NCBI RefSeq assembly: GCF_003236295.1
Contig: NZ_POTW01000071.1
Location: forward strand, 1 to 35,857
DNA from: Jiangella anatolica
GTDB lineage: Bacteria > Actinomycetota > Actinomycetes > Jiangellales > Jiangellaceae
Direction: 5' to 3'
DNA: 35,857 nt
Below, in pieces: positions 9,184-16,281 of this stretch (position 1 is the stretch's first letter; each line of letters opens with the position of its first letter). The notes below the pieces were generated by a model. It was given only the letters and a program-made list of their open reading frames with translations. It was not told the origin of the DNA and searched no databases. The position numbers and the translations under genes were made by a program.

Positions 9184-10584
9184 TCAGCCCTCTTCCTGAT
9201 CCCAGGTCGACCACGCCTCGTCCAGTGCCGCCTGCGCCTCCTCCTGCGCCTGCGCGAGCGCCTCGGCCGGCTCCTGCTGACCGTTGAGGACGCGGTTGAC
9301 GGCGTCCTGCCAGGCGGTCTTGAACTCGGCGTCGGCCGGGTTGGCCGGCAGCGTGAAGGTGGCCTCGTTGGCCTCGTAGGTGGCCGCGACGGCGTCGTCC
9401 CACTTCTGCTCGCCGCTCGGCGTCACGAACTGGTCCTGGATCGCCTGGTCGGCCTCGGCGTTGCCCGTGAGCAGGCCGGTGAACGGCTTGCCCTCGGCCT
9501 CGCGCAGGTCCACCCGGGCCTGGGCGGCGGCGATCCAGCTGTCGGTCTCGGTCATCGTCTTGATGAACCGGCAGGCCGCCTCCGGGTTCGAGCTGCCCTC
9601 CGGGATCGCCCACGCCGAGCCGGACGCGTAGGCCAGCGGCTGGCCCTCACGGTCGCGGACGGTGTCGTAGGCCATCGGGGCGTCCGGCGAGACGTCGTTG
9701 ACGACGTTGACGTACCACTGCTCCATCGGCATCGCACCCAGCACGTTGGTGGCGAACTGGTTGCCGGCGCCGAAGAAGTCGGCGGAGTCGCGGTAGGCCT
9801 TGACGGCGCCGAAGCCGCCCTGGACGTCGTAGATGCCGACGGCCCACTCCAGCGCCTCGAGCACCTTGGGGTCGTCCAGCTGCGCCGTCCGGCCGTCCTC
9901 GGAGAGCAGGTCGGCGCCGTTGGCCTTGGCCCACAGCGGCAGGAACTCCGGCAGCTTGCTGTCGAACCCGATCACCGAGAGCGAGCTGCCGTCGCCGACG
10001 TACATCGCCTGGGTGGCGGCGGTGGCCGCGTCCCAGTCCGACCCGTTGACGTCGTCGAGCGTCAGCCCGGCCGCGGCCAGCAGGTCCGCGTTGGCCTGGG
10101 TGATCTGGACCTGGTTGAACTCCGGGATGCCGTAGACGCTGCCGTCGAAGGTCACCTGGTTCAGTGCCGGCTCGCGGTAGATCGAGGTGTCGATGCCCTC
10201 GCCGTCGATGCACTCGTCCAGCGGGATGATCGCGCCGCGGGAGGCGAACGTGCCGATCTGGTCGCGGTTCGCGTACACCAGCTCCGGCGGCTCACCGCTG
10301 GCGATGGCGGACAGGAACTGCTGGATGTCGAGGTCGCCCTCGATCAGGCTGACCGCCGCGGGCGCGATGGCCTCGCTGGCCAGGTCGAGCCGGGTCTGGC
10401 CGATCTCGTCGGTGGCGCCGAACCCCATGACGTTGAGCTCGCCGCTCAGTTCCGCCTCGGGGTCGTACACGGTGCCGCCACCGCTCTCGTCGTCGGACGA
10501 GTCGCTGGTGCCTTCTGCGCAGCCGGTGAACACCAGGCCGGCCGTCAGCGCCAATGCGCTCCACCTGACGGCTGCTGTCTTCAT
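9184..10584 (-). CDS. Sugar ABC transporter solute-binding lipoprotein
   Basis: This 466-residue extracytoplasmic binding protein has a lipoprotein signal peptide: a basic MKTAAVR start, a hydrophobic core and a lipobox ending VFTGC with the lipidated Cys at 22. A short acidic Ser/Asp linker follows. The body resembles family 1 extracellular solute-binding proteins. The C-terminus is Gln/Glu/Ala-rich, as in many such proteins. It captures the oligosaccharide for the two permeases downstream. It is the first gene of the seven-gene operon and has its own promoter region (10585-10840). The ligand is not readable, though the neighbouring GH1/GH2/GH-D enzymes suggest a beta-linked hexose oligomer or glycoside. 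Confidence 0.92.
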   Translation of the reverse strand: MKTAAVRWSALALTAGLVFTGCAEGTSDSSDDESGGGTVYDPEAELSGELNVMGFGATDEIGQTRLDLASEAIAPAAVSLIEGDLDIQQFLSAIASGEPPELVYANRDQIGTFASRGAIIPLDECIDGEGIDTSIYREPALNQVTFDGSVYGIPEFNQVQITQANADLLAAAGLTLDDVNGSDWDAATAATQAMYVGDGSSLSVIGFDSKLPEFLPLWAKANGADLLSEDGRTAQLDDPKVLEALEWAVGIYDVQGGFGAVKAYRDSADFFGAGNQFATNVLGAMPMEQWYVNVVNDVSPDAPMAYDTVRDREGQPLAYASGSAWAIPEGSSNPEAACRFIKTMTETDSWIAAAQARVDLREAEGKPFTGLLTGNAEADQAIQDQFVTPSGEQKWDDAVAATYEANEATFTLPANPADAEFKTAWQDAVNRVLNGQQEPAEALAQAQEEAQAALDEAWSTWDQEEG

Positions 10585-10741
10585 GAACCGTCCTCCACTT
10601 TCAGCGGGAGGGCGCCGGAGAACGACGCCCGAACGTCAGCAGCGACGTCCAAAACGGGAGCGTCGCGTCTTCGAGTACGCACCGCCCGGCCCATGCGGGG
10701 GACGGCCGGCTCCGCGCCAGGAGACCGGGTCTCGCCCGATG

Positions 10742-10755
10742 TGGCATCGTTGCCA
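10742..10755. promoter_or_regulatory. Candidate operator palindrome with central CG
   Basis: TGGCATCGTTGCCA is an inverted repeat with five-base arms around a CG centre and one mismatched pair. It sits just downstream of the predicted -10 box of the minus-strand sugar operon, where LacI-family sugar repressors often bind. The binding protein is not encoded nearby, so the assignment is inference. Confidence 0.4.
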
Positions 10756-10761
10756 TGTGAG

Positions 10762-10790
10762 AACGTACCCACACTCGGTACGGTCGTCAA
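10762..10790 (-). promoter_or_regulatory. Promoter of the sugar-uptake operon
   Basis: On the minus strand there is TTGACG (10785-10790), a 17-base spacer and TACGTT (10762-10767). This is a good match to the actinobacterial housekeeping consensus. A perfect inverted repeat CGTACC/GGTACG (10764-10769 and 10777-10782) overlaps the spacer and -10 box. Start of transcription near 10755 would give a leader of about 170 bases before the binding-protein ATG. The rest of the 10585-10840 gap shows no gene. Confidence 0.55.
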
Positions 10791-10840
10791 CGGGTTCGCC
10801 CTAACGAAACGGAAACGCACGGTGTCTTCCCTGGTCATCG

Positions 10841-11500
10841 TCAGTTTGCGAGGTCGGCGAGACGGCGGGCGGCCAGTTCGGGGGAGCTGAGCACCGTCGC
10901 CGCTCCGGCGTCGATACCGTCCGCGGCGGCGGCCATCGACGCCTGCGCCAGCACGACGACGTCGGCGCGCGGCGCCCAAGCGGCGATCGCGGCCGCGACC
11001 AGCTCGTCGTGCCGGCCGATCGCGCCGTCCTCGCGCACCCGCCCGGCGCCCTCGACCACGTCGACGTCGACCGTCACGGCGACGCCGGCCTCCTCCGCGC
11101 TGCGCTGCAGCAGCCGCCGGGTCGGCCCGGTCGTGGACGCGAGCGTCGCGAGGACGGCGATCCGGCCGCCGTCGCCGGCCAGCTCGACGGCGCGGTCGGC
11201 CATTCCCTGGTCCACCCGCAGCACCGTGGCGCCGGTCGCCTCGCGCACCTGCTCGGTCGCCTCACCGAGCGTCGAGCAGGTCACCAGCACGCCGGCCACG
11301 CCACGTCCGTGCAGGTGGGCGACGTGTGCCGCCAGCCGGTCGACCAGTTCCGGCGTGATGTCGCCGGCCATCGCCGTCCGCAGCAGCCACGGGTCGACGA
11401 CGTGGATCAGCTCGACATCCGCCGGGACCGCCGCCGTCACGAGGTCCTGGAACGTCGCCGCCAGCGCGGGGACCGTGTGGACGAGTCCGAGCCTGGTCAC
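10841..11500 (-). CDS. Asp/Glu racemase superfamily protein lacking the second Cys
   Basis: This 219-residue protein has the aspartate/glutamate racemase (hydantoin racemase-like) fold signature. The first catalytic Cys is in LVTCST (C75). The second half has VVLAQASM at 183-189, where two-Cys racemases carry Cys, so a classical two-base racemase mechanism is doubtful. The GTG at 11500 overlaps the aldolase stop (GTGA) and follows a GGGAG site. A longer GTG start at 11515 is possible but lies inside the aldolase gene. It is co-transcribed with the aldolase, so a role in the same sugar-acid or amino-acid route is likely. The reaction is unknown. Confidence 0.75.
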   Translation of the reverse strand: MTRLGLVHTVPALAATFQDLVTAAVPADVELIHVVDPWLLRTAMAGDITPELVDRLAAHVAHLHGRGVAGVLVTCSTLGEATEQVREATGATVLRVDQGMADRAVELAGDGGRIAVLATLASTTGPTRRLLQRSAEEAGVAVTVDVDVVEGAGRVREDGAIGRHDELVAAAIAAWAPRADVVVLAQASMAAAADGIDAGAATVLSSPELAARRLADLAN

Positions 11501-12375
11501 TTCTTCTCCCACCACGGTGTCGCCTGCTCGTCGACGACCTCGGTGAGCCGCCGCAGCCGGGGCGCCGACCGCGCCGCCAGCTCCGTCAGCGGGCCACCGA
11601 CCACGTCGCTCCAGAGCGCCCGGCCGGCCAGGAAGCCGGAAGCGCCGGCGCGGCAGGCGGCCTCGACGGCGGCCGGGAAGCGGTCCTGCGGGACGCCCTG
11701 CGAGAGGACGACCCAGGGTCCGGTGACGGCGGCGTCCAGCTCCTGGCAGGCCTCGGCCAGTCCGGCCGGCTCGCCCGCGCCCGGCACCTGCGCCTTGTAC
11801 AGGCTGGGGCCGAGGACGGACAGCTCGCGGGCGGCCTCGACGATGGCGGCGTTCAGGTCCCAGGCGCCGTTCTCCAGTTCGGCCGGCGTGGCGCGGACCA
11901 CGGGTTCGAGCACGGACAGCACGCCGCGATCCCTTGCGCGTGCGATGAACTCCCGCGCCAGCTCGACCCGGCGTTCGCGCAGCTCGTCCCGGCGCCAGAT
12001 GATCAGCAGCTTCACCGCGGCGACGCCGTCCAGGTCGCTGTTCGCGGTGAAGGCCGGGTCGAGCGCGGTCTCCTCGACCGGCCCGCCGTCCTCCTGCGTC
12101 AGCGCGTCGACGGCGAGGATCAGGCCGCAGCCGTCCGGCAGCAGCCGCTCGCGCCGCAGCTCGTCGAAGCCGTAGTGCCGGTCGATCAGGAAACCCGAGG
12201 CCAGCGGGCCGAGTTCGCGCGCGACCGCCAGCTTGAACTCCGTCAGCACGTCGTCCGGCGGGCGGCCCGCGCCGGCGGCGTCGAACATCGTGCGCAGGCT
12301 CTCGCGCTGGTCCATGGCGACCATCGCGAGGCCGCCGCCGGGACGGGCCAGCGCGTCGAGGGTGGGTTCGCTCAT
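11497..12375 (-). CDS. Class I aldolase, YihT/LacD type
   Basis: This 292-residue TIM-barrel aldolase looks like sulfofructose-1-phosphate aldolase (YihT) and tagatose-1,6-bisphosphate aldolase. It has AMVAMDQRESLRTMF near the N-terminus, KLLIIWRRDE, VLEPVVR, the Schiff-base Lys in SLYKAQ (K194), and GASGFLAGRALW with R252 near the phosphate/sulfonate site. It would split a ketose phosphate into dihydroxyacetone phosphate and an aldehyde. The full sulfoquinovose pathway (isomerase, kinase, reductase) is not in the window, so the substrate is open. The ATG at 12375 is preferred over an upstream ATG at 12432, which lies in the divergent promoter region. Confidence 0.82.
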   Translation of the reverse strand: MSEPTLDALARPGGGLAMVAMDQRESLRTMFDAAGAGRPPDDVLTEFKLAVARELGPLASGFLIDRHYGFDELRRERLLPDGCGLILAVDALTQEDGGPVEETALDPAFTANSDLDGVAAVKLLIIWRRDELRERRVELAREFIARARDRGVLSVLEPVVRATPAELENGAWDLNAAIVEAARELSVLGPSLYKAQVPGAGEPAGLAEACQELDAAVTGPWVVLSQGVPQDRFPAAVEAACRAGASGFLAGRALWSDVVGGPLTELAARSAPRLRRLTEVVDEQATPWWEKK

Positions 12376-12461
12376 GACTCGAGTTTGTTCGAAGTCACAC
12401 ACATTGCGCAAGGAATGTTTGATTCTTGACATTCTCGGTGACGGGGCGGTTGGCTGAACCC
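12376..12461. promoter_or_regulatory. Divergent control region, aldolase / DeoR units
   Basis: This short AT-richer gap lies between oppositely oriented genes. It holds ACATT at 12401-12405, its complement AATGT at 12414-12418, and ACATT again at 12429-12433. It also holds the 8-base palindrome TTGCGCAA (12404-12411). Repeated half-sites of this kind are typical of DeoR-type operators, so the adjacent DeoR protein may control both units. TTGACA at 12426 matches a -35 box, but no convincing -10 follows it. Confidence 0.35.
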
Positions 12462-13223
12462 GTGCGCTACACCGACGCGCCGCGCCGGCGGGACGAGCTG
12501 CTGCGGCGGCTGCGCGCGGCCGGCTACCTGTCCGCGACCCACGCCGCGGCCGATCTCGACGTCTCCGAGATGACCATCCGGCGCGACCTGGGCCAGCTCG
12601 AGCTGGACGGGCTGGCGGTGCGCGTGACCGGCGGCGCGCGGCTGCCCGACGGCGACGGCGTCCCGTTCGAGCTGCGCACCGACCGTTCCGCCGCGCAGAA
12701 GGCGGCGGTGGCGCGGGCGGTGGCGGCGCTGCTGCCTCCCGATGCGACGGTCGCGCTGGACTCCGGGACGACGGTCGCGCGGCTGGCCGAGCTGCTGCCG
12801 GCCGGGCTCACCGTCGTCACGCACTCGGTGCCGGTGCTGACGGCGTGCGCGGCGCGGCCGGATCTGCGGCTGATCGGGCTCGGCGGCGTGTTCAACCCGG
12901 CGACGCGGTCGTTCGGCGGACCGGCGGTGGGTCGCGCGCTGGAGGACATCGCCGTCGACCTCGCCGTCCTGTCGGCGACGGCGGTCGGGCCGTCCGGCGT
13001 GTTCTGCGCCGACCCCTACGACGCGGAGACGAAGCGGGCCCTCGCGGCGGCGTCGCGTTCGGTCGTGGTCGCGGCGGACGGGTCCAAGCTGGCGGCACGG
13101 GCGCCGATCCGGTTCGCGCCCCTCGACGCGGTGTCGACGCTGGTCACGGACTCGTCTGCGGACGATGCCGCCGTGCGGGCGCTGACGGCGGCCGGTCTGC
13201 ACGTGGACGTGGCGGGCGGATGA
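12462..13223 (+). CDS. DeoR/GlpR-family transcriptional regulator
   Basis: This protein has about 253 residues. The N-terminal helix-turn-helix is RRDELLRRLRAAGYLS followed by DLDVSEMTIRRDLGQLE, the family fingerprint. The C-terminal sugar-phosphate sensor domain has ALDSGTTVARLAELL and VVVAADGSKL. It usually represses neighbouring sugar genes until a phosphorylated sugar binds. I chose the GTG at 12462 because VRYTDAPRRR is the usual beginning. TTG 12426 or GTG 12438 would add 12 or 8 atypical residues, but the purine run before 12426 keeps that start possible. Its stop overlaps the kinase start (ATGA), so the three plus-strand genes form one operon. Confidence 0.87.
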   Translation: MRYTDAPRRRDELLRRLRAAGYLSATHAAADLDVSEMTIRRDLGQLELDGLAVRVTGGARLPDGDGVPFELRTDRSAAQKAAVARAVAALLPPDATVALDSGTTVARLAELLPAGLTVVTHSVPVLTACAARPDLRLIGLGGVFNPATRSFGGPAVGRALEDIAVDLAVLSATAVGPSGVFCADPYDAETKRALAAASRSVVVAADGSKLAARAPIRFAPLDAVSTLVTDSSADDAAVRALTAAGLHVDVAGG

Positions 13224-14668
13224 GCGGAATGCTCCTCGGCGTCGTCGCCGACGACGTGACCGGCGCCTGCGACCTGGCCGGGGTCGTGACGGCGGCCGGG
13301 CTGCCGACGTCGGTGCTGCTCGGCCCGCCGTCGCCGTCGGACGTCCCCGCCGGCGGCGCCGCCTGCGTCGTCGTGGCACTGCGGTCCCGGACGGCGCCGG
13401 TGGAGGACGCCGTCGCGGAGTCCGTTCTCGCCGGACGGTGGCTGCTGGCGCACGGCGCGCACCGGCTGTACCAGAAGTACTGCTCGACGTTCGACTCGAC
13501 GGCGGCGGGAAACATCGGCCCGGTCGCCGACGCGCTGGCAGCGCTCGTGGGCGGCCGCTCCGTCGGCACGCCCGCGACGCCCGCCGTCGGCAGGACCGTC
13601 TACCAGGGCCACCTGTTCGTCGACGGGCGGCTGCTGTCGGAGTCGCCGCTGCGCGACCACCCGCTCACCCCGATGACCGACTCCGACCTGGTGCGGCTGC
13701 TGTCGGCGCAGACGGAGCGCACGGTCGGGCTGGTGCGCTGGCCGGCCGCCGGAGTGCCCTCGGGCGAGACCGCGGATCACCTGCTACTCGACGCACTCAT
13801 CGACGCCGACCTCGACCGCCACGCCGCCGCCCTCGCCGCCGGCGACGACCTCCTCGGCGGCGCGTCCGGGCTGGCCGCCGCCCTGGCCCGCCACTGGGCC
13901 GCGGGTTCGGGTGGCGCGGTGGCCGATGCGACCACGCCGCCGCCTGTCACCAATAGCCCTGCTGCCACTCGCCCTGCTGCCGGCGCGGCCGCGGCACTAC
14001 CAGCCGAGTCGGCGAGTGGTCCGGACACCGGATCCGGCGCCGCACGTGGGCAGGTCCCGCCCGGTTCGGGTGGGACCCCACCCTACGGGCGGGCACCGAC
14101 ACTCGACGCCACGTCGACCGGACCGGCGGCCGGGCTCCCGGTCCTGCCGGCGGGCGGCGGCCGCGTGGTGCTGGCGGGCAGCTGCTCAGCGCGGACCAGG
14201 GAGCAGATCGCCACGTTCTCGGGCCCGGTCGTCCGACTCGCCGTCGACGACCTCGCCGCGGACGCCGCTCGGGGCGTCGCGGCCGCCGTCGAGGCGACGC
14301 TCGCGGCACTGGCCGAGGACCCGGACCGGCCGGTCCTCGTCACCACCTCACTCGCGCCCGACGAGCTGCGCGCGGTCCAGGACCGGCACGGCCGCGACCG
14401 GGCCGCCGCGCTGGCCGAGGACGCGCTCGGCGCCGTCGCGCGGGCGGTGGCCGAGGCCGGCGTGCGGCGGTTGATCGTCGCCGGCGGGGAGACGTCCGGG
14501 GCGGTGACCAGGGCGCTCGGCGTCCGCCAGGTCCGCGTCGGCGACCAGGTCGCTCCCGGCGTGCCGTGGACCATCAGCACCGGGCCGCGGCCACTGGCGC
14601 TGCTGCTGAAGTCGGGCAACTTCGGACCGCCCGACCTGTTCACCACCGCCTGGGAGGTGGGTCCGTGA
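13220..14668 (+). CDS. otnK: Four-carbon acid-sugar kinase (OtnK/DUF1537 family)
   Basis: This 482-residue kinase has the N-terminal substrate domain with ADDVTGACDLAG (from residue 10) and the C-terminal nucleotide-binding domain with IVAGGETSGAVTRALG (about 420). The family phosphorylates oxo-tetronates and related acid sugars using ATP. Members are usually near 420 residues. The excess here is a Pro/Ala/Gly/Ser-rich linker at about residues 233-310 between the domains, which contains a nested DNA palindrome (14056-14093). Both ends look intact, so the protein may still work. The ATG at 13220 overlaps the DeoR stop (ATGA) and the stop overlaps the aldolase GTG (GTGA). The tetronate dehydrogenase and OtnI isomerase of the known pathway are absent here. 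Confidence 0.85.
   Translation: MSGMLLGVVADDVTGACDLAGVVTAAGLPTSVLLGPPSPSDVPAGGAACVVVALRSRTAPVEDAVAESVLAGRWLLAHGAHRLYQKYCSTFDSTAAGNIGPVADALAALVGGRSVGTPATPAVGRTVYQGHLFVDGRLLSESPLRDHPLTPMTDSDLVRLLSAQTERTVGLVRWPAAGVPSGETADHLLLDALIDADLDRHAAALAAGDDLLGGASGLAAALARHWAAGSGGAVADATTPPPVTNSPAATRPAAGAAAALPAESASGPDTGSGAARGQVPPGSGGTPPYGRAPTLDATSTGPAAGLPVLPAGGGRVVLAGSCSARTREQIATFSGPVVRLAVDDLAADAARGVAAAVEATLAALAEDPDRPVLVTTSLAPDELRAVQDRHGRDRAAALAEDALGAVARAVAEAGVRRLIVAGGETSGAVTRALGVRQVRVGDQVAPGVPWTISTGPRPLALLLKSGNFGPPDLFTTAWEVGP
14056..14093. repeat. Nested palindrome inside the kinase gene
   Basis: CCCGCCCG (14056-14063) pairs with CGGGCGGG (14086-14093). Inside these arms GGGTGGG (14068-14074) pairs with CCCACCC (14077-14083) around a 2-base centre. 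The element lies within the low-complexity linker of the kinase and is translated in frame. It looks like a REP-type mobile palindrome, but one copy in one window cannot prove it. Confidence 0.55.
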
Positions 14669-15267
14669 CCGTGGCCGAGGTCGAGTCGCTGGTGGCCGCG
14701 TGCCATCGGCTGGCGGCGCTGGGACTGTCGCCGGGCGGGTCGGGCAACGTCAGCGTCCGGGTGGGCGCGCAGGTCTACGTCACGCCGACCGGCGGCGCGC
14801 TGAGCCGGGTGACGGCGGCCGACCTGGCGGTGCTGTCGCTCACCGGCGAGCCGCTGTCGGAGGCGAAGCCTTCGAAGGAGTTCCCGCTGCACCTCGCCGC
14901 CTACCACGTGCGGCCAGAGGCGCGGGCGATCGTGCACCTGCACTCCGTCCATGCCGTCGCCGTGGCCTGCCTTGACGAGCCGCTGCCGACGCTGACGCCG
15001 TACCAGGTGACGCGGCTCGGCCCGCTGCCGCTGGTCCCGTACGCCCCGCCGGGCAGTGCGGCGCTGGCCGAGAACGTCGCCGCCGCGCTGGCCGACCACC
15101 ATGCGGCGCTGCTGGCCAACCACGGCAGCGTGGTCGCCGCCGGCGCCGTCGACGTGGCCGCGGACCTCGCCGAGGAGCTGGAGTCGGCCGCACAGCTGGC
15201 GCTGCTGCTGCGCGGACTGCCCTACCGCAAGCTGCCGGCCGTCAGCGGGCCGCCTGCCACCAGCTGA
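14665..15267 (+). CDS. Class II aldolase/adducin-family protein (OtnC/FucA-like)
   Basis: This 200-residue zinc aldolase or decarboxylase has SPGGSGNVSVR near the N-terminus, the catalytic Glu in SKEFPLH (E72), zinc ligands HLH (H91, H93) and the third His in ANHGSVV (H153). Next to an OtnK-type kinase, the natural reading is an OtnC-like decarboxylase or aldolase acting on the phosphorylated acid sugar to give a triose phosphate. The GTG at 14665 overlaps the kinase stop (GTGA) and follows a strong GGGAGGTGGG ribosome site. The upstream extension to 14566 is kinase shadow. The 3' end overlaps the convergent epimerase gene by 26 bases. Confidence 0.87.
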   Translation: MTVAEVESLVAACHRLAALGLSPGGSGNVSVRVGAQVYVTPTGGALSRVTAADLAVLSLTGEPLSEAKPSKEFPLHLAAYHVRPEARAIVHLHSVHAVAVACLDEPLPTLTPYQVTRLGPLPLVPYAPPGSAALAENVAAALADHHAALLANHGSVVAAGAVDVAADLAEELESAAQLALLLRGLPYRKLPAVSGPPATS

Positions 15268-16168
15268 CCGTCGCCGCCATCCCCTCGGCCAGCGGCGTGG
15301 GCCGCTGGCCGAACGTCGCCTGGAAGTCGGACGAGTCCAGGACGAACGGGCGGTCGAACTGGTAGCGGGTCTCCTTCAGCTCGCGCATGATCGGGACGGC
15401 CAGCCCCATCGCGTCCTGCGCCCAGTACGGCAGCCGCCGGATCCGGGCCGGCGCCGTGCCGGCGAGCGCGGCGGCGTGATCCGCGAGCTCGCGGGCGCTG
15501 ACCGGCGGCGCCGTCGGGACGTGCCAGGCCCGGCCGTACGCGCGCTCGTCGCTGCCGGCGGTGGCCAGCGCGGCCGCCACGTCGTGGACGTACGTCCAGC
15601 TGCGGGCCACGCCGGGATCGTGCAGGTACGTGGCCGGCTTCCCGGCCAGGATCGGCGGGAAGAAACGGTCGCCGACGTGGCCCTGGTCGCGCACGCCCGG
15701 CCCGTAGTAGTCCGACGCGCGCAGCTCGGTGACGCGGACCCGCCCCGCCTCGTGCGCCGCCAGCGCGTCGGCCCACATCCGGGCCCGGACCTGGCCCTTC
15801 ACCCCGCCACCGGTGAGCGGCAGGTCCTCGGTCATCGGCCCGTCGACCGCGCCGTACGGGTAGAGGTTGCCCAGGATCGTCAGCACGGCGCCGGTCGACT
15901 CCGCGGCGCCGAGCATCGCAGCGGCCAGCGGCGGCCAGTCCTGCGTCCAGCGGTGGTACTGCGGGTTCGCGCAGTTGTAGAGGACGTCGGCGCCCTTCGT
16001 GACCTCGGCCAGGCGGGCCTGGTCCGCGGCGCTCGCGGCGACCTTCGTCACGCCGTCCGGGCCGGAGCCGGACCGGCTGACCACGACGACCTCGTGTCCG
16101 CCGGCCAGCAGGCGCTCGGCCAGCAACCGGCCGATCTGCCCCGCTCCGACGATGACGTGCTTGCTCAT
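15242..16168 (-). CDS. NAD(P)-dependent epimerase/dehydratase family protein
   Basis: This 308-residue Rossmann protein has the dinucleotide motif VIVGAGQIG (residues 5-13), then an acidic/basic strand-2 end and RASDYYGPGVRDQ typical of atypical extended SDRs. A clear catalytic YxxxK is not obvious, so the chemistry is uncertain; a reductase or epimerase acting on a small carbonyl compound is possible. The ATG at 16168 is preceded by GAGGAGCG. It is divergent from the TetR gene and two palindromes lie between them, so it is probably the repressor's target. The in-frame ATG at 16303 lies inside the TetR gene and is rejected. Confidence 0.83.
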   Translation of the reverse strand: MSKHVIVGAGQIGRLLAERLLAGGHEVVVVSRSGSGPDGVTKVAASAADQARLAEVTKGADVLYNCANPQYHRWTQDWPPLAAAMLGAAESTGAVLTILGNLYPYGAVDGPMTEDLPLTGGGVKGQVRARMWADALAAHEAGRVRVTELRASDYYGPGVRDQGHVGDRFFPPILAGKPATYLHDPGVARSWTYVHDVAAALATAGSDERAYGRAWHVPTAPPVSARELADHAAALAGTAPARIRRLPYWAQDAMGLAVPIMRELKETRYQFDRPFVLDSSDFQATFGQRPTPLAEGMAATVSWWQAAR

Positions 16169-16200
16169 GATCCGCTCCTCTGTGTCCAGTGCTCCATTTC

Positions 16201-16215
16201 GAGAGCAATGCTCTC
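16201..16215. promoter_or_regulatory. TetR operator palindrome 1
   Basis: GAGAGCAATGCTCTC is a perfect inverted repeat (7-base arms around a central A). It lies between the divergent epimerase and TetR genes, about 33 bases before the epimerase ATG. A second copy lies 34 bases away, centre to centre. This is the arrangement expected for autoregulation by the adjacent TetR protein. Confidence 0.65.
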
Positions 16216-16235
16216 TCTTTGGGTCGACGAAGTCA

Positions 16236-16248
16236 AGAGCAGTGCTCT
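16236..16248. promoter_or_regulatory. TetR operator palindrome 2
   Basis: AGAGCAGTGCTCT is a perfect inverted repeat (6-base arms around a central G) with the same half-site, AGAGCA, as palindrome 1. TTGACT on the minus strand (16231-16236) abuts it and could be the epimerase -35 box, so binding here would block that promoter. Confidence 0.65.
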
Positions 16249-16281
16249 CGATTTGGTGCGCCGCTCTGATAGAGTCTCGGC

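Noticed and set aside
10841-12375. Complete sulfoquinovose degradation operon
   Set aside because: Only the aldolase resembles that pathway. No sulfoquinovose isomerase, sulfofructose kinase, sulfolactaldehyde reductase or recognisable sulfoquinovosidase lies beside it.
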